Origin: JAICLL01 sp035252155
GTDB taxonomy: Bacteria > Planctomycetota > Planctomycetia > Pirellulales > JAICIG01
Assembly (NCBI GenBank): GCA_035252155.1
Contig: DATFDL010000705.1
Span: forward strand, 1-24,753
DNA length: 24,753 nucleotides
Direction of reading: 5' to 3'
Shown in pieces: positions 14,252 through 20,867 of this stretch. The notes beneath the pieces were generated by a model, which was not told where the DNA came from, searched no databases, and worked only from the letters and a program-made list of their open reading frames with translations. Every line of letters begins with the position of its first letter. Position 1 is the stretch's first letter. A program made the position numbers and the translations under genes.

Positions 14252-14319
14252 GCGGAATTTATTCCGTTCTCCGTGTAAGCACCACCATTGTTTTAAAAAC
14301 GGAATGAATTCCGTTCTAC
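14252..14319. repeat. Two GGAATT-type hairpins (family B) before the SDR start
   Basis: The left unit (14252-14270) is a degenerate hairpin without the GTAG head. The right unit (14298-14319) read on the minus strand is GTAG, then AACGGAATTCATTCCGTT. The same 23-nt block recurs at 19064-19086 in the opposite orientation. The right unit ends 1 nt before the predicted ATG of the SDR gene. Confidence 0.75.
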
Positions 14320-14320
14320 G

Positions 14321-15361
14321 ATGCTCGATCGCTCGAAACCGCTTTTGCAGACTCATGGACGATCGTTGCTGCTCGCGGCGACGGGCGTAGCGGCGGTGCT
14401 CGTCGTCCGAAGGCTTCTAAAACCTCAACTTTATTGCTTGCGCGGCAAGCAAGTACTGATTGTGGGCGGCACGCGCGGTCTGGGGCTGCTTTTGGCGCGC
14501 GAAGCCGCCCGGCTGGGAGCGCGCGTCGCCATCTGCGGACGCGACGCCGCCACGCTCGCGCGGGCCCGCGATGATTTGCAGGCCCGCGGCGCCGCGGTGC
14601 TCGCCGTCCAAGGCGACGTGACCGATCAGGCCCAGGCCCAGCGAATGGTGCGCACGGTGCAAGAGCAATGGGGACGCATCGACGTGCTCATCAACAACGC
14701 CGGCATGATTCAGGCCGGCCCGATGGAAGTGATGACCATTGACGACTATCGGCAGACGATGGAAACGCATTTCTGGGGTCCGCTGTATGCCATCCTCGAG
14801 GTGCTGCCCGGCATGCGCCGCCGCGGCGAGGGGCGGATTGTCAACATCGCGTCGATCGGCGGCAAAATCAGCGTGCCGCACCTGCTGCCCTACAGCGCCA
14901 GCAAGTTCGCCTTAGTCGGGCTTTCGGAAGGCTTGCGGGCCGAGTTGGCCAAGGACGGCATTGTGGTGACCACCGTTTGCCCCGGGCTGATGCGCACCGG
15001 CAGCCCGCGCAACGCCGACTTCAAGGGCCGGCACCGGGCCGAATATGCCTGGTTCAGTATCAGCGACGCGCTGCCGGGGCCGTCGATGAGCGCCGAGCGG
15101 GCCGCCCGACAGATCATTGCCGCTTGTCGGCGGGGCGACGCCGAGATTGTGCTGTCGCTGCCCGCCAACGTCGCCGCCAAGATTCATGGCGTCGCGCCGG
15201 GGTTGGTGTCGCGCGTACTGGGCTGGACCAATCGGCTATTGCCACGGGCCGGCGGCATCGGCAGCCGGTCGGCCAAGGGGCGTGACAGCCAGTCGGCCTG
15301 GTCGCCGTCGTTGCTAACGGTGCTCAACGAGCGGGCCGCCCGCCGCAACAACGAGATCTAG
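14321..15361 (+). CDS. Membrane-anchored short-chain dehydrogenase/reductase
   Basis: A 346-aa classical SDR oxidoreductase. An N-terminal hydrophobic segment (about 14-32) probably anchors it. The Rossmann fold carries the cofactor motif VGGTRGLG (48-55), NNAG (125-128), Ser178 and the catalytic YSASK (191-195). The residue after beta-2 is Arg74 (CGRD), which favours NADP(H). A C-terminal extension of about 90 residues follows the core. Substrate unknown; SDRs of this shape act on lipids, sugars or quinones. The ATG directly follows a hairpin repeat and has no ribosome binding site, so the true start could be a later TTG at codon 9 or 16. The stop is followed by a long inverted repeat. Confidence 0.88.
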   Translation: MLDRSKPLLQTHGRSLLLAATGVAAVLVVRRLLKPQLYCLRGKQVLIVGGTRGLGLLLAREAARLGARVAICGRDAATLARARDDLQARGAAVLAVQGDVTDQAQAQRMVRTVQEQWGRIDVLINNAGMIQAGPMEVMTIDDYRQTMETHFWGPLYAILEVLPGMRRRGEGRIVNIASIGGKISVPHLLPYSASKFALVGLSEGLRAELAKDGIVVTTVCPGLMRTGSPRNADFKGRHRAEYAWFSISDALPGPSMSAERAARQIIAACRRGDAEIVLSLPANVAAKIHGVAPGLVSRVLGWTNRLLPRAGGIGSRSAKGRDSQSAWSPSLLTVLNERAARRNNEI

Positions 15362-15375
15362 GCGCCAACCATCGT

Positions 15376-15465
15376 CTGTAGGGAACGGACTCCGTGCCGT
15401 TCCGCGAACTACGGCGCGACGTCGCCCCGCCCCTCCCGGAACGGCACGAAGTCCGTTCCCTACAG
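15376..15465. terminator. Long inverted repeat between convergent genes (family C pair)
   Basis: Two inverted copies of CTGTAGGGAACGGACT plus 12 more bases (15376-15403 and 15438-15465) match at 27 of 28 positions around a 34-nt loop. Each arm is itself a GTAG-headed hairpin (stem GGAACGG/CCGTTCC). It fills the gap between the stops of the SDR and HAD genes and could end transcription from both sides, although there is no T-run. Confidence 0.65.
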
Positions 15466-15470
15466 AACTG

Positions 15471-16364
15471 CTAACCGGCAGGACTGCCATCCAGCAGCCA
15501 CTCGACCACCACGGCCAGGCCGTCCTGGTCGTGAGTTGGAGCTACCCAGTCGGCGGCGGCTTTGACTTCGGGCTGGGCGTTGCCCATCGCAATGCCGATG
15601 CCCGCCGCCTCGATCATGGGAATATCATTGACATCATCGCCCACCGCGCAGATTTCATCCGGCACGATTCCCCATTCGTCGGCCACCTGCCGGATGCCCG
15701 ACCACTTGGTCACACCCCAGGGGGCGATCTCGCACATATAACCCACATAGCGCGGGCTGCGCAACACGTGGGTATAGAGGACGCCGGGCAAGCGGCGCTG
15801 CAGCTCGTGATGCAAAGCCAGCATTTCCTGACGGCTGCCGATGGAAAACCCGGCGAACACTCCCTCGGGCGGGCAAGCCATCATGCCCGGCCAGAGCCGA
15901 TGGCAGCCGGTGTTCTGCGCCAGATAATCGGCCAGCTCGGGCCGGTGCGCGTCGATTCGCCCGCAATAAAAATCGAAGCCGAGGGCGTAAGAATCGGCGT
16001 AGAGCACCGCCTCGAACCCGGCCCGCTGGACGATCGCCAGCGCATCGCACAGCAACGACCGCTCGAACGCCGCCTGGAAGAGCGTGCGATGATCGAGCGG
16101 ATGCTTGATGAGCGCCCCGCTGGCCGTGACTAACGGCACGTCCAGGCCAAGAGGTTCGACCAGCGGCAAGGCTCGGCTGTAGCGCCGCCCGGTGGCCAGC
16201 ACAATCCTGATGCCGGCGGCGCTGGCCCGTCGCAGGGCTTGGCGCGTCGGCTCGGTCAACTCGTCACGGCTGTTGACCAACGTGCCGTCGATGTCGATGG
16301 CCAACAGGCGGACGCGCGACGTTTTTGCACGGGATTCGAGCGATTCTGTTCTGTTAACGTGCAT
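15471..16364 (-). CDS. Cof-type HAD-IIB hydrolase
   Basis: A 297-aa haloacid dehalogenase-superfamily phosphatase. Motif I is DIDGT (24-28, nucleophile Asp24), motif II LATGR (57-61), motif III Lys220 in GVTKWSGI, and motif IV GDDVNDIPMI (242-251). The large C2 cap between motifs II and III places it in the Cof/HAD-IIB group, which acts on sugar phosphates, phosphoglycolate-like compounds or flavin intermediates. GVTKxxG-type sequences are standard for this group. The substrate cannot be read from sequence. The ATG at 16364 has no obvious ribosome binding site, and the first 16 residues are not conserved in character, so the start may be later. The stop lies only a few bases from the inverted repeat. 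Confidence 0.9.
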   Translation of the reverse strand: MHVNRTESLESRAKTSRVRLLAIDIDGTLVNSRDELTEPTRQALRRASAAGIRIVLATGRRYSRALPLVEPLGLDVPLVTASGALIKHPLDHRTLFQAAFERSLLCDALAIVQRAGFEAVLYADSYALGFDFYCGRIDAHRPELADYLAQNTGCHRLWPGMMACPPEGVFAGFSIGSRQEMLALHHELQRRLPGVLYTHVLRSPRYVGYMCEIAPWGVTKWSGIRQVADEWGIVPDEICAVGDDVNDIPMIEAAGIGIAMGNAQPEVKAAADWVAPTHDQDGLAVVVEWLLDGSPAG

Positions 16365-16520
16365 TATCGGACAGGTTCATGGGTGCCACGGCATCCGCCG
16401 CGGCGCTGTTGTCATCGGCCCGCCGCTCGGCGCAAATCGCCGCAGCGGACGCCGTGCGGGTCGGCTATGTACTTCACGCGGCCCATAACGAGACGTGTGA
16501 CGCGGCGCTTCACTGCAAAA

Positions 16521-16594
16521 TGTGGGACAGCCGCCCTGGGCTGTCTCCGGTCGCCTTTGGCGACCGCCACCCAGCCGAGGGCGGCTGGGCCACA
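16521..16594. repeat. Composite palindromic element (complete copy 1)
   Basis: Inverted arms with TGTGG...CCACA ends each contain an ACAGCC/GGCTGT-type hairpin and flank a central perfect hairpin GGTCGCC-TTT-GGCGACC. About 74 bp. It lies between the radical SAM and HAD genes. A sister copy is at 22584-22658. Confidence 0.8.
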
Positions 16595-16659
16595 TGCCGA
16601 TTGCGACGTCGCTTGAGCTGCGACGGATCCGTGGCACCCTGAAGAACACTTTGCCCGAT

Positions 16660-18504
16660 TCACACCGCCTCCGCCATCGCCGCAAGCTGCACCACCGCCC
16701 GGTTTTGCTCTTTTTCCAAATAGGCGCGGCCTTTCTTCACGTTCAGGTGGTCCCACGGCAGCTTGTCGTCGAGCGCATAGGGGAGGTGTGCGGTGGCTTC
16801 CAGGTCGACGCCGCTGTCGGCTAGCGCCTGCCACCACAAATCGGGCTGAAAGTGCTCGCGCCAACTATCGAGCCGCGCCCCGCGCCGCCAGGCTAGTTCG
16901 AGTGCCTCGGCCACCCGCCGGTCGCCGCGGCTCAGCACGCCTTCCAGCAGGCTGGTCTCGACGTCGTGGCATTTGATCCATACCGATCGCAATCGACGCC
17001 GTTGCTTCAGATATCCATGTGCCCAACGAAAATATTCGCGCGTTTGCATCCCGTTCCATTGATAGGGCGTGTGCGCCTTGGGCACGAAGTTCGATACGCT
17101 GGCGGTCACCTTCACGTAACTGCCGGTTTCCTGCTTGCCGATCCGCGAGATCGTCTCGGCCATTTCGACAATGCCGTCGAGATCGGCGGGCCGCTCGCCC
17201 GGCAGCCCGCACAGAAAATACAGCTTTACCTGCCGCCAGCCGAGATGAAACGCCTGCCGGCAGCCTTCATAGAGATCTTCGTTCTTGATCTTTTTGCGGA
17301 TTTGCTCGCGCATGTCGTCGCGGGCTACCTCAGGCGCCAACGTCAGGCCCGACAGGTCGCCGAACATCGACATCAGCGTGGCCACGCCCTTGAGCTGCTC
17401 GTTGACGCGCAGACTGGGCAGGCAGATCTTCACACCCAGCGGCTGAAACGTCTCTTGCATCCGCCGCACGAGCTGCTCGAAATGCGGGTAGTCGCTGGTC
17501 GAAAGCGACAGCAGCGAAATCTCGGTCTGCCCGGTGTTGCGATACGCCGCGAGCGCCGACTGCACGATCGTCTCAACCGAGCGAATGCGCAGCGGGCGCT
17601 TGATGACCGTGCTCTGGCAAAAGCGGCACTGCCACGGGCAACCCCGCATGATCTCGATCGCGATGCGGTCGTGGACGCATTCGACAAACGGCACGATCGG
17701 CGCAGCGGGCAGCGGAATGGCGTCGAGATCATCGATAATCGATGGCTCGATGGTCGCCGGCACGTCGTCGCGGGTGCGCTCCAAGGCGACCATTCGCCCA
17801 TCGTCGCCATACCGCGGTTCATAAAATCGCGGCACATAGGCATACGGCAGCCGCCGCGCCAGCTCGGCCAGCAACTCCTCTCGCGCCTCGGCATCGGCAT
17901 CCTCCCCTGCTCCTCTGCTCCCGCGCTCCCCTGCTGCTTTTGCCTTACCCTCCCGCCACATCTCACAAACCGCCGGCAAGCTCGGCTCGCCGTCGCCCGT
18001 CACAAACAGATCGACGAACGGCGCGAGCGGCTCGGGATTCTGGGCGCACGGGCCGCCGGCGACGACCAGCGGATGCCGCAGCGTGCGGTCGGCCGTGCGC
18101 AGCGGAATGCCCGCCAAATCGAGCATCGTCAGCACATTGCCAAACGAAATCTCGTATTGCAGCGTAAAGCCCAGTACGTCGAAGTCGGCCAGTGGTGTAA
18201 AGGTTTCGAGGCTATACAGCGGCACTTCGGCCTGCCGCAGTTGCTCTTCCATATCGGGCCACGGGCAAAACGCCCGTTCGCAGGCCCAATCGTGGCGGTC
18301 GTTCATCAGCGAGTAGAGCACCTGCAAGCCGTGGTGGCTCATGCCGATGCTGTAGGCGTCGGGGAACGCCAGGCACAGCTTTCCCTTGACCGCGCGATGG
18401 TCTTTGCGAACCGCGTTCAATTCGCCACCGATATATTGCGCCGGTGTTTGCACGTGGGGCAGCAGGCGGCTGACCACGAAATCTTTCAGGCGTTGGTTGA
18501 GCAT
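16660..18504 (-). CDS. B12-binding/radical SAM protein (TIGR03960-like)
   Basis: A 614-aa protein. A B12-binding-like N-terminal domain (about 40-180; FPDAYSIGMSHHGLQVLYS; GGPCAQNPEPLAPFVD) precedes a radical SAM core with the cluster motif CPWQCRFC (289-296, Cys289, Cys293 and Cys296). The family's LRVNEQLKGVATLMSMFGD and VSNFVPKAHTPYQW segments follow. It resembles the TIGR03960 family, usually paired with or fused to a DUF2344 protein (TIGR03936); none is visible here. The family's reaction is not established to my knowledge. Residues about 187-209 are a Gly/Glu/Ala/Arg-rich insertion encoded by purine-rich repeats. GGAG lies 5 nt before the ATG, and a near-consensus promoter lies about 440 nt upstream. 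Confidence 0.9.
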   Translation of the reverse strand: MLNQRLKDFVVSRLLPHVQTPAQYIGGELNAVRKDHRAVKGKLCLAFPDAYSIGMSHHGLQVLYSLMNDRHDWACERAFCPWPDMEEQLRQAEVPLYSLETFTPLADFDVLGFTLQYEISFGNVLTMLDLAGIPLRTADRTLRHPLVVAGGPCAQNPEPLAPFVDLFVTGDGEPSLPAVCEMWREGKAKAAGERGSRGAGEDADAEAREELLAELARRLPYAYVPRFYEPRYGDDGRMVALERTRDDVPATIEPSIIDDLDAIPLPAAPIVPFVECVHDRIAIEIMRGCPWQCRFCQSTVIKRPLRIRSVETIVQSALAAYRNTGQTEISLLSLSTSDYPHFEQLVRRMQETFQPLGVKICLPSLRVNEQLKGVATLMSMFGDLSGLTLAPEVARDDMREQIRKKIKNEDLYEGCRQAFHLGWRQVKLYFLCGLPGERPADLDGIVEMAETISRIGKQETGSYVKVTASVSNFVPKAHTPYQWNGMQTREYFRWAHGYLKQRRRLRSVWIKCHDVETSLLEGVLSRGDRRVAEALELAWRRGARLDSWREHFQPDLWWQALADSGVDLEATAHLPYALDDKLPWDHLNVKKGRAYLEKEQNRAVVQLAAMAEAV

Positions 18505-18941
18505 CTCGGCTCCGATCCGTCGAGAGTGGCAGGGCTAAGCGATGCGGGGCGTGAGCATGGCCCATGCAATCTGCTTTTATGCCATAAGTTGGCAAAGAGC
18601 TACAGGGTGCAAGACCTACTGCGTGGCGGTATTCTCGTCCGCACGAAGAACCATCGCCCGAGGCGGGCCATCACCTGGCGTGCGCTTGCGAAGAACAACC
18701 CGCCCTGGGCGTCATTTTGCGTCGCAAGTGCTTGTGCAGCAGACAGTTGTGCAACATCTGTAACACATCAAGCTTTGCTTATGCAAGCGCTTTTCCAGCC
18801 GAGGGGCAAGTGACCGACGGAGCGCATCTTTGCGCTGCAAACCGGCGTCGGATAGCTAACACGGCAGCCCCGTCAAACCGCTGCGGCGCTCAGCACGTCG
18901 CGAAATTCCACCGCCGAGGAACGCCCTGGCACACTCCCCGC

Positions 18942-18970
18942 AGTATACAAAAAAACAGGTGAGCTGTCAA
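18942..18970 (-). promoter_or_regulatory. Near-consensus sigma-70 promoter
   Basis: On the minus strand, -35 TTGACA (18970-18965), a 17-nt spacer containing seven T residues, and -10 TATACT (18947-18942). The -35 is perfect and the -10 has one mismatch. It points at the radical SAM gene 430 nt away. Confidence 0.8.
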
Positions 18971-19025
18971 CCGTCTTTTTCCGCCGAAAAACGACCCAGC
19001 CGCAATTTCACGCGCGTGGCGCGAG

Positions 19026-19086
19026 GTAGCTCCCGGAGTTTACGCCGGGCGTTCCGCCCTCGTCGTAGAACGGAATTCATTCCGTT
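19026..19086 (+). repeat. GTAG-headed hairpins downstream of vapC
   Basis: The clear unit is GTAG (19065-19068) followed by AACGGAATTCATTCCGTT (19069-19086), identical over 23 nt to the inverted copy at 14298-14320. A weaker neighbour is GTAGCT followed by CCCGG/CCGGG arms (19032-19036 with 19045-19049). Confidence 0.65.
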
Positions 19087-19150
19087 TGCCCTTCCGGACA
19101 CTTTTTTTCCATGCGCCGCGCAGCAACGGTTGCCGGCGCAGCAGCGGCCC

Positions 19151-19570
19151 TTACGGCCGTCGCCAGTCGAAAAGCTGTAGTCCGCGAATCCAGTCAAAGT
19201 GCCTGGTGTTCGAAGTCACTAATCCCAGCCCGAAGAACTGCGCCGTCGCGGCGATGATTAAGTCGCAGTCACCTACAATGCGGCCGATACGCTGGCTGTC
19301 GACCCAGAGCGAAGCGGCCGAGTCGAGGATCTCCATCGAGACGGGCTTTTGATCAGCGGCCTGGCGGAAACGAGCGAAATGCGCGAGCTGCCCCGCGGCG
19401 CCTTTCTTTCTTAGGCCGCGAAGAATTTCATAGCAGGACAACTCAGAGAACGAGAAACGCCCGTACGCCTGTAAATAAGCAGAAGCATGGGCGGTGACGA
19501 GCGGGTTCCTCTTTGTTGGCGGGCGAATGATGTCGGATACGGTGTTCGTGTCAAGAAGGCTCGGCACCAT
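19151..19570 (-). CDS. vapC: VapC-type PIN-domain toxin
   Basis: A 139-aa PIN-domain ribonuclease. The acidic active-site residues are in place: Asp7 (LLDTNTVSD), Glu48 (CYEILRGL), Asp101/Asp103 (GDCDLIIAATA) and Asp126 in TSNTRHFDWI. VapC toxins cleave tRNA or rRNA when freed from the antitoxin. The ATG has AGGA 6 nt upstream. That site lies in the 3' arm of a hairpin spanning the antitoxin stop codon (19575-19599), so toxin translation may depend on ribosomes finishing the antitoxin. Length and motifs are normal, so the toxin looks intact. The upstream partner is 8 nt away. Confidence 0.9.
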   Translation of the reverse strand: MVPSLLDTNTVSDIIRPPTKRNPLVTAHASAYLQAYGRFSFSELSCYEILRGLRKKGAAGQLAHFARFRQAADQKPVSMEILDSAASLWVDSQRIGRIVGDCDLIIAATAQFFGLGLVTSNTRHFDWIRGLQLFDWRRP

Positions 19571-19574
19571 GGCG

Positions 19575-19599
19575 CGTCCTAATGCGAGAGCTTAGGACG
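19575..19599 (-). promoter_or_regulatory. Hairpin covering the vapC ribosome binding site
   Basis: A perfect 8-bp stem CGTCCTAA/TTAGGACG with a 9-nt loop. On the mRNA the 3' arm contains the antitoxin stop TAG (19581-19579) and the AGGA that serves vapC. Translation through the antitoxin end would melt it. The regulatory role is inference. Confidence 0.6.
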
Positions 19600-19833
19600 G
19601 TCCGCCAAGATCGCGTCGAATTCGGCAAGGTCCTCGTCCGAAAATCCGTCGAGCACGTTGCACCATTCGGGCAGCGTGCCGCCCGCATACGATTCCGGCG
19701 TTGGCGAAGCTACCGGCAGAACCCGCACGACCACCGCCTGGTGCTGCGCAGGATCGAGCGGGGCTCCGATCAGCCGTTCAAGGACGGAAAGGTCTTGCGG
19801 AGCGATATCGCTCAAGTTCTTGATGGTTTCCAT
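19579..19833 (-). CDS. Putative antitoxin of the VapC toxin
   Basis: An 84-aa acidic protein directly upstream of vapC (8-nt gap), in the usual antitoxin position. I do not recognise a DNA-binding fold of the AbrB, Phd or RHH type. The N-terminal half (IKNLSDIAPQDLSVLERLIG) looks helical. The C-terminal EDLAEFDAILADRPKLSH is an amphipathic helix of the kind that wraps a PIN toxin. There is no ribosome binding site. TAGAAT ends 6 nt before the ATG, so the mRNA may be leaderless. The antitoxin role rests on position and size. Confidence 0.75.
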   Translation of the reverse strand: METIKNLSDIAPQDLSVLERLIGAPLDPAQHQAVVVRVLPVASPTPESYAGGTLPEWCNVLDGFSDEDLAEFDAILADRPKLSH

Positions 19834-19839
19834 TTCCCT

Positions 19840-19870
19840 ATTCTATCATCGCGATTCGCTTTTGCGACAA
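19840..19870 (-). promoter_or_regulatory. Possible promoter of the antitoxin-vapC operon
   Basis: On the minus strand, -10 TAGAAT (19845-19840) lies 6 nt before the antitoxin ATG. The best -35 is TTGTCG (19870-19865) at a long 19-nt spacing. The transcript would start at or next to the ATG. Confidence 0.4.
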
Positions 19871-20005
19871 GACGAGATTCGGACGTGGAAAGGGTTCCGC
19901 GCGGAAAAGCCGTCGGCGGCGCTTACCGTCGCTGGGGCGTTCGCCAGCCGCATCGCGGGCCGATTGCATCCTAGGCGCATTCCTGCCAGACTTGTAGGGT
20001 GAGAT

Positions 20006-20212
20006 ATGGAAAAACAACCGACCATCGCCGAGATGCGCAAGGCGCTTGAAGCGTCGACCAGCGCGATGACACCGATCGAGCATTTTCGCCGTATGGTGGC
20101 TAGCGGGCTAATCAATGCTCGTGGCGAAATGACCAGACTCATCGGCGGCGAGGCGGAGCCCGAGCCTGGCGCCCGCCGGCCCAGCGCTGCGGTTTCCAAG
20201 AACGGCGAGTGA
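20006..20212 (+). CDS. Small hypothetical protein (68 aa)
   Basis: A 68-residue soluble protein. The MTPIEHFRRMVASGLINARGEMTRLIGGEAEPE stretch has the look of a conserved short family in which a helix is followed by a GLINARGExTxLxGGEAEP tail; I know no function for it. AGGGTGAG lies just before the ATG and may serve as ribosome binding site. It is transcribed divergently from the toxin-antitoxin pair, 172 nt away, and may be unrelated to it. Confidence 0.55.
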   Translation: MEKQPTIAEMRKALEASTSAMTPIEHFRRMVASGLINARGEMTRLIGGEAEPEPGARRPSAAVSKNGE

Positions 20213-20300
20213 ATCAACGGGTTCCCGGTCGTCACGCCGCCTTGGCGGACGATTCCCAATAGGCGTTGTGGCCGATTCGCGTACTTCGCGAGGCTCTGGG

Positions 20301-20780
20301 ATGGTATTCATCGATGCTTTCATCGTCGTAGCGGTTTTTTTGGGTATACTGTTGGCGATCGGTTGCGTGGGCCTGTTGCTGGTCCGCGAGGTACGCGCAA
20401 GTTGCGGTGACTTGCTTCGGCGCATCGGTCGATCGCCGCAGTTCGGCATCAGCGCACTCTTTACCCTAGTGACGATTTTCGCCGCAGCTTGTGCGCTGTT
20501 CCGGTGGTTCGTCGACGGAGAGCCACCCGCGCCTGCCACGCTACCCGGCACACTAATCGTCGGAGTCATCGCTTTGGTTTGGGCGACTGGCATCGTCTTG
20601 GCCCTGCAATTCCTGCTTGTCGATCTGCGCGATAACTGGATTCGCCGCAAGAGGTGCGCGAACTCGCACACTCACGACGTTTCCGCATTCAACGCCCCCG
20701 CGCCGGAGTCGGCCGCAGAGCGGGAATCGAATGGCACCGCGATCGTCTCCGATCCCGAGCCCCTAGTCCCGAGCCCCTAG
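20301..20780 (+). CDS. Hypothetical three-helix membrane protein
   Basis: A 159-aa protein with three predicted membrane helices (about 3-28, 49-68 and 82-106), a basic loop (LLRRIGRS) and a hydrophilic, Ala/Glu/Ser-rich C-terminal tail of about 45 residues. The ATG at 20301 has GAGG 7 nt upstream; an in-frame GTG at 20268 would add 11 residues but has a weaker site. The last codons (PEPLVPSP) and the stop are encoded by the first two units of the tandem array. The protein end therefore depends on the repeat, and the ancestral C-terminus may have been different. I recognise no family. It lies upstream of a membrane kinase in the same direction. Confidence 0.6.
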   Translation: MVFIDAFIVVAVFLGILLAIGCVGLLLVREVRASCGDLLRRIGRSPQFGISALFTLVTIFAAACALFRWFVDGEPPAPATLPGTLIVGVIALVWATGIVLALQFLLVDLRDNWIRRKRCANSHTHDVSAFNAPAPESAAERESNGTAIVSDPEPLVPSP

Positions 20781-20865
20781 TCCCGAGCCCCTAGTCCCGA
20801 GACCCTAGTCCCGAGACCCTAGTCCCGAGCCCCTAATCCCGAGCCCCTAATCCCGAGCCCCTAGT
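20754..20865. repeat. Tandem array, eight 14-bp units
   Basis: Eight contiguous copies of CCCGAGCCCCTAGT. Units 4 and 5 read CCCGAGACCCTAGT, and units 6 and 7 end in AAT. Each unit carries TAG or TAA. The array begins inside the 3' end of the membrane protein gene and ends 2 nt before the kinase ATG, replacing the normal ribosome-binding region. Confidence 0.95.
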
Positions 20866-20867
20866 CC

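Larger units (their letters stand above)
18505..19150. other. Unexplained leader and intergenic region
   Basis: The part 18505-18941 would be the transcribed leader of the radical SAM gene if the promoter at 18942-18970 is used. It matches no RNA family I can recognise (tmRNA, RNase P, SRP and 6S signatures were looked for). It contains only tiny open frames. The part 18971-19150 holds two GTAG-headed hairpins downstream of vapC and a short minus-strand open frame (18967-19197) without protein character. Confidence 0.6.

Noticed and set aside
18600..18671. 23-codon minus-strand frame MARLGRWFFV... with AGGTG before it
   Set aside because: Short and without support beyond a weak ribosome site. 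It could be a leader peptide, but there is no evidence of it.
16966..18813. 615-aa open frame on the plus strand
   Set aside because: Antisense to the radical SAM gene, which has clear motifs; the mirror product resembles nothing.
20754..20865. 14-bp array considered as an origin (iterons) or CRISPR
   Set aside because: No replication initiator gene or AT-rich unwinding region, and no spacers; treated as a simple tandem repeat.
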